A DNA stretch of 37,828 nucleotides. It comes from a virus. The DNA lies in IMG/VR virus record IMGVR_UViG_3300032271_001060, positions 1 to 37,828 of that record; one strand, 5' to 3'. Shown here piece after piece: positions 7,221 through 16,733 of this stretch (the first letter of the stretch is position 1; every line of letters starts with the position of its first letter). The notes under the pieces were generated by a model. The model was not told the DNA's origin. It saw only the letters and a list, made by a program, of their open reading frames with translations, and ran no database searches. A program made the position numbers and the translations under genes.

Positions 7221-7634
7221 TTAGGGGTTAAGGATATTGGGCCAGACTTCTTTGAGTTCTGGCAAGGTATCGGGGAGGGTGGTCTTCGTGACATCCCGTA
7301 ATTCCTGCTTTTTGACTGCAATCGCTGCGGCTTTAACGGAGTCCTCGGTCTCTAGTGCCCTCATGTACTGGACATCCAACGACTCAAGCAGGGGCTTTCT
7401 CGCCTCGCGGAATTTGTTGAGATGAATGCCCTTGGCCTTCTCAATGTTTACCTCTGCACCTGTCTCTGCGTGATATTCGTAGGCATTGAAGTAATCGTTA
7501 TCAATGGCTGAAAGGTCATCCACGATCTTGTAAGGAACTCCAGATGGAACATCTTTGATGCAATCTTCAATAGCACCCGTAGGGAAGATTAATGCGACTT
7601 GTCCGTTAGCTTGGGGATAGGTAATGAATGGCAT
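7221..7634 (-). CDS. Tail fibre assembly / DUF4376-like protein
   Basis: This 137-residue protein begins MPFITYPQANGQVALIFPTG and has a C-terminal helical region (NKFREARKPLLESLDVQYMR, then AAAIAVKKQELRDVT) typical of small proteins that follow phage fibre genes and help fibre folding or attachment. The ATG at 7634 is one base after the fibre stop. It could act as a chaperone or remain on the virion; sequence alone does not say. Confidence 0.7.
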   Translation of the reverse strand: MPFITYPQANGQVALIFPTGAIEDCIKDVPSGVPYKIVDDLSAIDNDYFNAYEYHAETGAEVNIEKAKGIHLNKFREARKPLLESLDVQYMRALETEDSVKAAAIAVKKQELRDVTKTTLPDTLPELKEVWPNILNP

Positions 7635-7635
7635 A

Positions 7636-8904
7636 TTAGTTTCCGAAGACTTGGACGTTTGCGACTGAAGCATCCCCTGCGGCAGTTGAATTGTATGCAA
7701 TAATGATGCTTACTGCGGAAGCAGTCTGCGCTATTGCTGTGCTAATGTAATTTGTTGGGAATCCGCCACCAACGACGGAACTAGTTATCGTTGTGGTATA
7801 ATTCGTATCAGACATAGCGGTTGTAAAATTCACCGTGTAGTTGCCTGTCCCGTTCTTCGTGATGCTGGAGACATTGTAACTAGAACGAATAGTAGCAGCA
7901 AAAGCACTAAAATTAGAAAGCGATCCAGCAGGAGTAGATAACACCACAAAAGTAAAATTGGTCGTTGAATTAACTGCCGTGATTGCCCATGTGCCATTCA
8001 GTACACTGTTGTTTCCTGTTTGCCCTGTTATGTTAATAAACTCTCCAACAATCAACCCGTGTGCTGAAGCTGTTCCGCATTGGATTGTCGTTCCGCTAAA
8101 AGAAACAGAACTTGTTGTGACAGGGTTATTTGCTCCATTGAAATTTACCCACGCCTTACAAAGCTGCTTTTGCTCGTTGGTTGAAAGTTTTGCTTTGGTA
8201 ACTATTCCATCCGCAAGTTTTGCCGTTGTTGAAACCGCACCATCGGTAATGGCAGATGCTGTTCCTGTAAGGTTTCCTGTGATCCCTCCAGACACGGTTA
8301 ATGAACCACTAAACGACCCTGTTGTAGCGGTTACTGCGCCGTTGATGTTTCCAACAAAAGATGTCGCCGTTAAGTTGCCACTAGCATCCCAACTTGGATG
8401 ACCCGTGGAAAGTTTTGATGCGGTAATTGACCCGTCAGCAATGGCTGAAGCGGTCTGCGACACCCAATATGGAGAAGTTCCAGCAGAAGTGATCCCTAAA
8501 ACATATGGTGCGCTTCCAGATGTAATTGCAGTATCTGGTAAAGTATTCCTACTTAACTGCTGAGTCTCCATCGTTAGCTTGTCCAGGGCCGTCTCAATAC
8601 TGTTTGCCGGAAGGCGATCTCCGGTCGTGAATGAGGTGAGTTGTGTGTAGGGAACCATTCTCTGGATGAGAACTGTACGAGTAGAAGGGATTGCCGCAGT
8701 CGTAGTCACCGATCCTGTAGACCCACCACCACCGGACACCGTGTAATTCGTGGTGATGGTCAGCAGGGTGGAATTGCCGGAAGCATCCACCAAGTAGACC
8801 TTGAGGTCGGCTGCATCGTAAAAATTAAACGGCACCGTGTACGCGGTCGTGGTCGAGCCATTGCCCGTGTACGAAATGGTGGATGTGGAGGACGATACGG
8901 ACAT
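7636..8904 (-). CDS. Tail fibre protein with T7-like N-terminal domain
   Basis: This 422-residue protein opens with a domain like that of T7 gp17: ISYTGNGSTTTAYTVPFNFY, DLKVYLVDASGN and TRTVLIQRMVPYTQLTSF at residues about 10-115, which anchors the fibre to the tail. It is followed by a short helical linker (ANSIETALDKLTMETQQLS), a repetitive shaft (ITASKLSTG, ITDGAVSTTAKLADGIVTKA), an AHGLIVGEFINITG beta module near 285 and a C-terminal part. It starts a new unit: an exact palindrome with an upstream AACAGATTG box ends 18 nt before its ATG. It is shorter than T7 gp17 (553 residues); receptor binding may be shared with the 515-residue fibre. Confidence 0.88.
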   Translation of the reverse strand: MSVSSSTSTISYTGNGSTTTAYTVPFNFYDAADLKVYLVDASGNSTLLTITTNYTVSGGGGSTGSVTTTAAIPSTRTVLIQRMVPYTQLTSFTTGDRLPANSIETALDKLTMETQQLSRNTLPDTAITSGSAPYVLGITSAGTSPYWVSQTASAIADGSITASKLSTGHPSWDASGNLTATSFVGNINGAVTATTGSFSGSLTVSGGITGNLTGTASAITDGAVSTTAKLADGIVTKAKLSTNEQKQLCKAWVNFNGANNPVTTSSVSFSGTTIQCGTASAHGLIVGEFINITGQTGNNSVLNGTWAITAVNSTTNFTFVVLSTPAGSLSNFSAFAATIRSSYNVSSITKNGTGNYTVNFTTAMSDTNYTTTITSSVVGGGFPTNYISTAIAQTASAVSIIIAYNSTAAGDASVANVQVFGN

Positions 8905-8921
8905 CGGTACGTTTTTACCTT

Positions 8922-8946
8922 GGTGTCAATACACCCACAATCTGTT
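8922..8946 (-). promoter_or_regulatory. Exact palindrome plus AACAGATTG box before the fibre operon
   Basis: The minus strand reads AACAGATTG, TG, then GGTGTATTGACACC, in the gap between the giant virion protein gene and the fibre gene. It ends 18 nt before the fibre ATG. It is one of three copies with an exact palindrome and the upstream box. A promoter with overlapping operator is inferred; which bases contact sigma factor is not clear. Confidence 0.7.
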
Positions 8947-8968
8947 TTCTGGACATCTTGGGGGGCAT

Positions 8969-11900
8969 TTACTCGGAGGCTTTGACCGCGTTCTTGCCCG
9001 CGCCAAAGAGGTCGGTGGCAAGGTGGGTGAGGGATGCCGCGGCACTCATGGTGCCATTGAGCATTCCGATGCCACTGACCAAGTGGTCGAGATCCTTGAT
9101 TGCCATCTCCCAATCGGCTTTTCCGTCCATGTATTTGGGGATGTGGGTGAGGGGACTCATGGCACCGTCAATTGAGAATAGGTTGCCTTGTGGCAGGTAT
9201 TCGCCAGAGGCTTTAAATGCCGCGCCCTTGACCGCGTCACCGAGGAGGGGAATGCCTTGTAACCAATCGGTTCCCCAATTGAGAAACAACCTCTTGATGT
9301 TCCAATGCTTTTCGTCAAAGACCTCTTTATCGTCACTGTCTTTGGCATCCCTCCATGCATTTCGGATGATGGTGCCGACCATTGAGTTGAGCACCAGCAA
9401 GGAAACAAGTGTGCGAACTTTTACCGCAGCGGGTCTTTCGGTGAGTGCATAGGCAGCAAGGCCGATGTTCTTGCGAGCTTCCGAAGCAAATGCCCATCCT
9501 GCCCGCGCTAATGGCCCTGTCTGCGTGTTTTCAAAGACCGACCTTGCGCCCATCCGGGTAGGTTGCGCGAGTTTGTCTGTGGCCCGTTCTGCCACGCCAT
9601 GGGCATACTCCTCCGGTGATGGGATCCCCATGCTCTTTGCCTGCGTGAAATGGTAATCGTAGACCATGGCATAGGTGCCCGCGGTGAAGAGGGCATCCGC
9701 GCCGGAAATGAGGCGACCGAGGCTTTCGACGGCATGCTTGAGCTTGTTGGGTTTGTCGGCATGGAGACCTTCCATGGCCTGCCGGACAATCGGTGGCATC
9801 TCCTTGAGTCGGCGTTGGATGTAGTCCGACTTGAGTGCCTCTCCCCAACCGAGGTTGCCGGAGAGAAGTTTGCTCAATCGCAGGATGTAGGCACCCGTGG
9901 GCATCTCCGCGAGGGACGCACCGAGTTGGGTGGACTGAAGAACGATGGTGCTCAATCGACCGACCAGGGCGATCTGTGCGGCGCGACCACCGATTTTGGA
10001 AAGGGCCGCGTTGAGTCCAAGCTGGGTAGCGGCATCACGCACCCCACCTTGGTTCATTATGTCGAGGTGCAGATTGAGCACCCGTTTTGCTTCCTCGCCA
10101 CCCTTGGCATGGATTGCGTTTTGGACATCACGGTTGCGAAGGATCCCGTTTGCCTCCTTCATGAATGGAGCGTATGCCATCCAGTGCTCCATCTGACGGG
10201 TATGGGCAAGGTAAGTCTGGAGAACGTCTTGGAACTTTGGCTCAGAGTAGGAGGTTCCGCGGGTACGCAGCGCACTAGGGGAAGATCCCCTTGCCGCGGT
10301 GACTGATCCGGTGACCGGATCGATTGCCGACCCAGCAGGCGCGGTGACGGGTGCCACCGTCACGGGGGAATAATTGGCGATCTGGGGGAGGGATACCCGG
10401 TTGAGTTCGGAGTAGACCTTGTTGATGTCGTGGTATCCTTTTGCATACTTATCCAACAGGAAGGCACGAAGTGCCTTTGCCTCCGGTGAGAGGGAATCCT
10501 CCAACATATCCACAAACTTCTGGTTGTAGTGCCATGCGGAGATCGGTTGCCCATTCTCATCGAGCTTGCCCTCCATGTGCCTGCGACCGTCCTCCTGCAT
10601 CCAGAGCATGGTCGCAGAGAGTGCCTCCATCTGTGAAAACTCTAGACCACTCCATGGGGTTCCGGTAAACGGCTTGATGGTTTTTTGGGCCATGTTGTAT
10701 CGGAGTTCCTCTCCGGCGAGCCTGCTTCCGGCGAGCTTGGTAAATAAATCGGAAACCTCGTCTAGCTTGGCTTGCGTCCGGTCTTCCTTGGTATTGGATG
10801 CTTCCCGTTCCCCGTTGGCGAGGAACTTGGCGGTTTCACTGTTTTCCCCAAAGAGGATCGAGACAAAGTGATCCCACCCGATAAGGTTGAAGTATCCTTT
10901 CTTGAAATTGCCACCGACACCTTGCTGTTTCTTGTCTTCCTCTTGTCTCTGGGAAAGGAGACCATTTTTGCCTGTGTTGGCAATTGCCTTGGATTGTGCT
11001 GCGTCCCGTTCCTGCTTTTCGACAACTTTATCTGTGAGAAACTTCTGATACCCCTTTGACCATGTGGACTTCATCATGAGCAGTGCCTGCCTCTTGGCAT
11101 CGGAAGTCTTGTCTTTCCAATTCCCGATTGCAGAGACAAGGTCTCCTTCACGGGTGAGCTTTGCTTCCTCCTCCGCGGACAGGGTGCCGCTATCAATCAA
11201 GTGGTCGATCTTTGCCAGGTGGGCATTGACCTCGTCGTCATTCCACTTCTGAGCCTCGCGCACCACCGCAAACATGGACATGAGGTCGGCACCGATTCCC
11301 TTGGGCTTTTCGCCTGCCTCCCGTTTTTTGGGAAGGGTGGTCTGGAGGAACTTGTAGGTAGCTTCGTCGTATTCTTTACCAAGGTAGCGTTCCAGTTCCT
11401 TATCCAGCATCTCGACCCTTTTCTTGAAGAAATCTGCCAGTGCCTTGTCTCCGGTGCCGATATTGGCAAGTACGGACATTCCACCGACCCGCCCGCGGAC
11501 TTCGTATGGGAGGGTCTTGAGGATGCCGTCGAGTTCGATGAGTGCCTGTTTGAGCTTTTCATTGCGGATCGCTTGCGACGATGCGCCGGATGCCTCCATT
11601 CCGAGCAGTGTGTCGCGGTTTTTTTCCAGTACCGAGGTAAAGCGTTGCTTGGCCCTCTCGTACATGGAGAGATGGGGTTCGGTGAAGAGTTGACTGGTTT
11701 GCATGGCAGCGGTCACCGAGTCGATGTTTTCTTGGGAACGGATAGAGTAAGAAATGTCAGAAATCCTTCCGTCACCGAAAACGGCATCCTTTACGAAAAC
11801 CGTGTTGCCAATCTGAAATGCCTCGGACCCGCCGGTGACCTGTCTCATGTCGGAACGGTCGTAGTAGTAGCTATGACGGTCTGGGTTGAACCCTACCTGC

Positions 11901-14900
11901 GTCCAGTTCTCCAAATCATCTGGCAGGGATTGGTCTTCGGACCATTCTCCCTTAATTGCAATGTGCGGACCCTTGTCGCCACCCAATCCGATCTTGAGCG
12001 TTGCCTTTTCGTTGGTGATGAACTGCGGGGTGAGAATCCGTGCGAAGGCGCGATAGGCAAGGCCGGCTGCAGACTTGATGGTGACAACCCCGATGCCATG
12101 GTCGGTGAATGACGGGACATCCTGACGAATGGTCACACTATCGGATTCAGCGGGCATCTCATCAGAGTATTTCTTGCCAATCGCTTTCTTGACCTGTGCC
12201 TGCGTGGGTAGTTCTTTGAGCGACTTGGGTGGCACCACCAACTGCGCTGGGAAGTGCATGTTGGCAGCTTCATTGAACACTTCTTGCGGGATGCTCTCGC
12301 CGGCCTCACGCCGGCGCAGGAGGTCTTGGATGATAGGTGAATACTTCCTGCCTCGTGCCGTTGTCGCAACGCTTTCCCACCCCTCGTATTCTTTGAGAAA
12401 CTCTGCTGCTTTTGAACCTTCGCGTAGTGAGAAAGCAACCTTGCGTCCTACAATCCCATTTCCAAGCACATCACGCGGTTGGATCTTTTCCGGATTGATG
12501 ATTGGGTATCCCCACTTGCCGGTTTCTGGGATGTCGTATTCAGAACCAACCGGAACAAGGTGCTTATCTTCATCCTGACGAAACGATTCCGCATCGGAAT
12601 AGAACTTTGGTTCACCGATCACTGCGAACCCTACATGCTGGGCTTTGCCTTTGCCGGTTCTGACAAGACCAACCCGCTTGCCGATATACGGGTCAAGAGA
12701 ACGGGTGTTTCTAGTCTCTATGGTTTTTTCACCGCGGAGAATCTGATCGGTGAAATCTTGCTCACCGTCATTGATGTTGATGCCTATGCCTTCTCTTGAT
12801 CCGTCTCGGATTGAGTAGGATTGCTCTCCTGTTGCAACATTTCCCTCCTCACTTGCTCCGTTGCTTTGTCCCCCACTTCTCGAATCAAGTCCAGAAATGT
12901 TGCCGATTTTGGCGCGGATTGCTGCTTCTGTGTATCCAGAGATTGATTGGTCGGTTTTTGCATGTGCGTATCCAGCGTTCTTTGCTGATTCAATCATATA
13001 GAACCAACGAATCGCTTGCAAGGCAGAAGGTGGGAGATCTAGTCCCGTGGATGCCTTAAACTGCTCACCAAAGACACGAGAAAAATTTTGGAACAACTGG
13101 TGTTCATCCATGTTGACAGGCAAGCCGGTTCCGGATGCAAACATCTCTGGGAAGTGTGATCTGACAAATCTTGCCTCCCAAATGTCGGTCGTAGTGAAAC
13201 GATCATCACCCGTAGTGTTGAGGGTGTAAGCACCAACCTTTGACCCAAAAGCAAACATGCGCGGGATGAGTTCATCTTGACCCGTTGCCTCCATGACAAC
13301 CTTGCGGATCTTGCCAATGTCACCAACATCTCCCTTGAACCCGATTTCCCTGTTGAATGCGTTGAGTTCCTTTGTAGTTACTGCCTCATGTAGGTAGTCG
13401 TGAACTTTCTGCCAAGAACCAAGTTTATTAAAAAGGGAATCTATTGCATGCAGTGAGAATATCTTCAGTGCCCCCGTTGTCCCTTCAAGTTTGAAGGGAT
13501 TGCCATCTTTGACTTTCCTATTTCCCTTGGGACTCCATTCCCACTCCATTGATTTCAATGATCCCGTCTCCTTCCATAGACGCATCAGTTGAACTGCATC
13601 CTTCATGTTCCCAGCCAACTTCGTGCTTGGGGAGCATAGTCCAGTGATGATTCTAAATCCTACGAACTCATCATCCGTAATATCTGGAAACGCTTGCTTA
13701 AGTAGTGAGTGAGTCAGTTCCCAATCCTTGTGGTAGTAGTTCTGGTACTGTGGGTTTTTTTTCAGCCACTCCAATACATCTGGCAATCCCTTCTTAACTG
13801 CTTTCAGAATGTTTTCGGTTGTTGGCTTAAAGTTCATTCCACCTTTTGCTACCATCTTTGCCCAGAACTCCGAGAAGAAGTGTCCTTCAGCATCTTCGCC
13901 TGCTTTTGCTAAAGCCCGCGCCTGTTGCATAACCTTCTTTGCCAACTCCGCGTTTTGTTGCGCATATTCCACTCCCTTTCCTAATGAATACGCGGTGTTG
14001 TCACCGGCAATCTCCGCAGCAACCCTATCGCTCTCCTTCTCAAACATGATCTGGGGGTCGAGACCTACGGACTCGGCAAGGAAAGATTCAAAGTTCTGGT
14101 CAATCTTGCCCTCGGAAAATGCGTCCTTGAGTTTCAAGGCGCGGAGCATGGATTCCTTGAGCACGAGCAGGAGTTTCTTTACATAGTCCACAAAAGACTG
14201 GGGCATGACCGATTCGTTGATCCGGCCTGCTGCGTAGTCCATGCCGATCTTGGCAATGTTCTCCATGACATCGGTCTCGGTCTCCCGTGCGTATTTTGTG
14301 CCCGTTGCTGCTTCAGTCTGCGCAAGCCAAGACTGCAGTTGCGGCATGGTGACCCGTCCCTCCGCGAGTGCCCGTTTCACAAAAACGTGGTTGATCTCTT
14401 CAAAGGCATCTTCCGGTTTTGCGTTTTCTGCCAGGGAGATGACTCCGCGGAAAACACCCTCCGCGGTGGTTTCTAGCTTGGCACCTCCGAGGATATTGAC
14501 GGTGTTGAGATCGGAATCGGCCTTGATGTCGCCGGACTCAATGGCAAAGGCGATCCGCTCGTGAAGGTTGGCGATTCCCGCGGTGTCACCGACACCCTGC
14601 ATGCGGTCAAGTTCTTGCTGGACGGTCTTGGGTGCCTCAATGGTTGCCGTGTTGTTGGGGTCTTGCTGCTTCCACCAATCCAACAGGTCGTTGACGGTGT
14701 TCTCCTCATTGACCAGTTTGGCTTTTACGCGGTCGGAAATAAGGTTTCTGGCAGCTTCCTCGTCGGCAAACCGACCGATCTCTTTGCCGGCGGGATCGGA
14801 CACCACAAACTCGGCTTGCCCAGCGGCATTTCTGACTGCGGTGTAGGTGTCACTGGTGCCGTTCTTCTCCTGTGCCTTGATTGAGTCTTGCACGAGCAAC

Positions 14901-16729
14901 TCGGTGCCGCGGGCAATGTCTTCCTCGGTCCGCTCCGCATAGACTTCCTTGAAACGGGTGTCTGCCTCGTCCGGTGATTCCGAGGCGAGGACGTATTCGG
15001 CCTGCGCCCCGTGGATGCCGTTGTATCCCATCATGGTGCGGTTAAATTGCCTGCGCGGGTCTTTGAGGTCGCGGAAAGTTGCGACACCTGCGCCGACTCC
15101 ACCCATGAATGCGATGGCCCAAAACCTGCGGGCATCAAAGACATTGAAATCATTCCATGATCCGGTCTGGTTGATGTCATCTCCGATAGCGTTTGCCGTG
15201 CCCTCAATGGCAGCGGGAATGGCATCTTGTCCTGTCTCGATCACATATTCAAAACCGACTGCTTCCGCGGCTCGCAGCAGTGCCCGTACCACCTTGCTTC
15301 CAAACTTTTTGACGTAGTTGTCGATCAGTTTGGGCATCACACCTTTGATCACGTTGATCTCAAGCATGTCTCCCACTGCTTCTAGGGAACCTTCAACCGC
15401 TGCAATAGTGTTCAAATGCTGCAGGTCGGCATCGGGATTTTTGAGCACCAGATCGTTCAAGTGCATGGTGCGGTAGGCTTCAAATCCGGCAACGGGACTG
15501 AGTGCCGTTGCGCCCATGGGTGCAAGGGAGGAACCCACATCATAACTCATCTGCTCAAAGGTTCTCGCCCATGTTCCTGCTTTGGTGATTGGGGTGATGG
15601 GGTCGATGTCACTCTGGGCAAATGCCTTGAGCTTCATGGAAACCTTTGCTGCCTTGATCTTGTCTTCGACCTGCGCCTTGAGTGAGGCGACTTGTTCCGG
15701 TGTTGCCGGAATTCCTGCCTGCTCTTGAACCTGCTGACCTTCCAGCATGGCATTGGGGGTCACGGGCATGACATCACCGACCTTAACTTCTCCGGCTTTT
15801 GTGACGTAGATGTGGTTGCCTGCCTTGATCTGCTTGTCGAGAAGGTCCAGGTTGGTGAGTTCCCCGTTGTTAAGGAAATCTCCGGCAAAGTCGGCACCGC
15901 GGGCAATGCTTTCCCCCAAGTTTTGCAAGAACCCTTTGGTCTGCTTTTTGTCGAGGTGTTCCCGTTTTGCGGCTACCGACACAAAGGAAAGGATCTTATC
16001 GACCTGCTCCGGTGCCATGTCTTTGTACATTGTGGCAAGTTGATCCACCGATGCTTGGTCGGTTTTTCCGGTTGTAAAACCATTGAGCACCTTGAGTGAG
16101 GTGGCGACCTCATTACGGATGGGTGCCACCTGCTTCATGGTCTCTAGATAGAGCGATCGGGCCTGCTCGTGGTAGGCATCCCGTTCCTTCTGGTCGGGGA
16201 TGAGGGGGGCATGCTTCTGGTTCCAAACGGATGCAAGGTCAGTGGGCAATTCTGCCACCCCGCGGTGGGCACCGTGATCAGTGTCTGCAAGTGCTTTGAG
16301 CACGGTGTCCGAATAGAGTTCGTCCAATGCCTGGTGTTTGTTGAACTTGTTCTCTACGTATCCGGCAAGTTGCCCGCGGAACTGCGACTCGGTCGATGGC
16401 ATGTCCCACCCTTGGTTTTTTACAAACTGCTGTTTCTCCTGTTCATAATTGAGTCCGACATCGGAAGAAGGTTTCTGGGTGAGGTATGCCAGACCATTGA
16501 TGTTCATTGATAGGTCTCGGAAATCCTGCGGGTTTTCGTCCACTTTTGATGCGGCAATGGCATCGGGGGTCTTGCCTCCGTTGTTCTGGGGATCTTGGAA
16601 TGCTTGGTGCCACCCACCGAGTTCTGGGTCCATGGACTCAGAAAGTCCTGTTGATGGGGGTTGGAAGTTGTTTAGACCCTTCATGAAGGGGGTCTGCAAT
16701 GAGGCAAGCGGATCGGTGATGTCTGGCAT
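8969..16729 (-). CDS. Giant polyvalent virion protein (2586 residues)
   Basis: This protein takes about a fifth of the genome. Such polyvalent proteins of podophages are thought to be ejected into the cell with DNA and carry several enzyme-like modules. Visible parts: an N-terminal helical region; a hydrophobic/Gly-Ala segment near 540-560; a region near 780 with FEEINHVF, resembling a degenerate zinc-peptidase helix; a helix-rich module around 1000-1250 (ITGLCSPSTKLAGNMKDA); an ASCH/PUA-like domain about 1310-1420 (DFTDQILRGEKTIETRNTRS, YIGKRVGLVRTGKGKAQHVG); a module near 1600-1650 with GFNPDRHSYYYDR and EAFQIGNTVFVKDAVFG, common in polyvalent proteins; and a long C-terminal helical region from about 2150 resembling an LPD38-type associated domain. 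It follows the two internal virion protein genes, matching the T7 gp16 position. Enzyme activities are inferred by resemblance only. Confidence 0.85.
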   Translation of the reverse strand: MPDITDPLASLQTPFMKGLNNFQPPSTGLSESMDPELGGWHQAFQDPQNNGGKTPDAIAASKVDENPQDFRDLSMNINGLAYLTQKPSSDVGLNYEQEKQQFVKNQGWDMPSTESQFRGQLAGYVENKFNKHQALDELYSDTVLKALADTDHGAHRGVAELPTDLASVWNQKHAPLIPDQKERDAYHEQARSLYLETMKQVAPIRNEVATSLKVLNGFTTGKTDQASVDQLATMYKDMAPEQVDKILSFVSVAAKREHLDKKQTKGFLQNLGESIARGADFAGDFLNNGELTNLDLLDKQIKAGNHIYVTKAGEVKVGDVMPVTPNAMLEGQQVQEQAGIPATPEQVASLKAQVEDKIKAAKVSMKLKAFAQSDIDPITPITKAGTWARTFEQMSYDVGSSLAPMGATALSPVAGFEAYRTMHLNDLVLKNPDADLQHLNTIAAVEGSLEAVGDMLEINVIKGVMPKLIDNYVKKFGSKVVRALLRAAEAVGFEYVIETGQDAIPAAIEGTANAIGDDINQTGSWNDFNVFDARRFWAIAFMGGVGAGVATFRDLKDPRRQFNRTMMGYNGIHGAQAEYVLASESPDEADTRFKEVYAERTEEDIARGTELLVQDSIKAQEKNGTSDTYTAVRNAAGQAEFVVSDPAGKEIGRFADEEAARNLISDRVKAKLVNEENTVNDLLDWWKQQDPNNTATIEAPKTVQQELDRMQGVGDTAGIANLHERIAFAIESGDIKADSDLNTVNILGGAKLETTAEGVFRGVISLAENAKPEDAFEEINHVFVKRALAEGRVTMPQLQSWLAQTEAATGTKYARETETDVMENIAKIGMDYAAGRINESVMPQSFVDYVKKLLLVLKESMLRALKLKDAFSEGKIDQNFESFLAESVGLDPQIMFEKESDRVAAEIAGDNTAYSLGKGVEYAQQNAELAKKVMQQARALAKAGEDAEGHFFSEFWAKMVAKGGMNFKPTTENILKAVKKGLPDVLEWLKKNPQYQNYYHKDWELTHSLLKQAFPDITDDEFVGFRIITGLCSPSTKLAGNMKDAVQLMRLWKETGSLKSMEWEWSPKGNRKVKDGNPFKLEGTTGALKIFSLHAIDSLFNKLGSWQKVHDYLHEAVTTKELNAFNREIGFKGDVGDIGKIRKVVMEATGQDELIPRMFAFGSKVGAYTLNTTGDDRFTTTDIWEARFVRSHFPEMFASGTGLPVNMDEHQLFQNFSRVFGEQFKASTGLDLPPSALQAIRWFYMIESAKNAGYAHAKTDQSISGYTEAAIRAKIGNISGLDSRSGGQSNGASEEGNVATGEQSYSIRDGSREGIGININDGEQDFTDQILRGEKTIETRNTRSLDPYIGKRVGLVRTGKGKAQHVGFAVIGEPKFYSDAESFRQDEDKHLVPVGSEYDIPETGKWGYPIINPEKIQPRDVLGNGIVGRKVAFSLREGSKAAEFLKEYEGWESVATTARGRKYSPIIQDLLRRREAGESIPQEVFNEAANMHFPAQLVVPPKSLKELPTQAQVKKAIGKKYSDEMPAESDSVTIRQDVPSFTDHGIGVVTIKSAAGLAYRAFARILTPQFITNEKATLKIGLGGDKGPHIAIKGEWSEDQSLPDDLENWTQVGFNPDRHSYYYDRSDMRQVTGGSEAFQIGNTVFVKDAVFGDGRISDISYSIRSQENIDSVTAAMQTSQLFTEPHLSMYERAKQRFTSVLEKNRDTLLGMEASGASSQAIRNEKLKQALIELDGILKTLPYEVRGRVGGMSVLANIGTGDKALADFFKKRVEMLDKELERYLGKEYDEATYKFLQTTLPKKREAGEKPKGIGADLMSMFAVVREAQKWNDDEVNAHLAKIDHLIDSGTLSAEEEAKLTREGDLVSAIGNWKDKTSDAKRQALLMMKSTWSKGYQKFLTDKVVEKQERDAAQSKAIANTGKNGLLSQRQEEDKKQQGVGGNFKKGYFNLIGWDHFVSILFGENSETAKFLANGEREASNTKEDRTQAKLDEVSDLFTKLAGSRLAGEELRYNMAQKTIKPFTGTPWSGLEFSQMEALSATMLWMQEDGRRHMEGKLDENGQPISAWHYNQKFVDMLEDSLSPEAKALRAFLLDKYAKGYHDINKVYSELNRVSLPQIANYSPVTVAPVTAPAGSAIDPVTGSVTAARGSSPSALRTRGTSYSEPKFQDVLQTYLAHTRQMEHWMAYAPFMKEANGILRNRDVQNAIHAKGGEEAKRVLNLHLDIMNQGGVRDAATQLGLNAALSKIGGRAAQIALVGRLSTIVLQSTQLGASLAEMPTGAYILRLSKLLSGNLGWGEALKSDYIQRRLKEMPPIVRQAMEGLHADKPNKLKHAVESLGRLISGADALFTAGTYAMVYDYHFTQAKSMGIPSPEEYAHGVAERATDKLAQPTRMGARSVFENTQTGPLARAGWAFASEARKNIGLAAYALTERPAAVKVRTLVSLLVLNSMVGTIIRNAWRDAKDSDDKEVFDEKHWNIKRLFLNWGTDWLQGIPLLGDAVKGAAFKASGEYLPQGNLFSIDGAMSPLTHIPKYMDGKADWEMAIKDLDHLVSGIGMLNGTMSAAASLTHLATDLFGAGKNAVKASE

Positions 16730-16733
16730 GAAA

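Noticed and set aside
11201-12112. 303-codon plus-strand frame opposite the giant virion gene
   Set aside because: Its product shows no motif; the minus strand carries one continuous 2586-codon gene with recognisable modules, and no accepted gene is on the plus strand.
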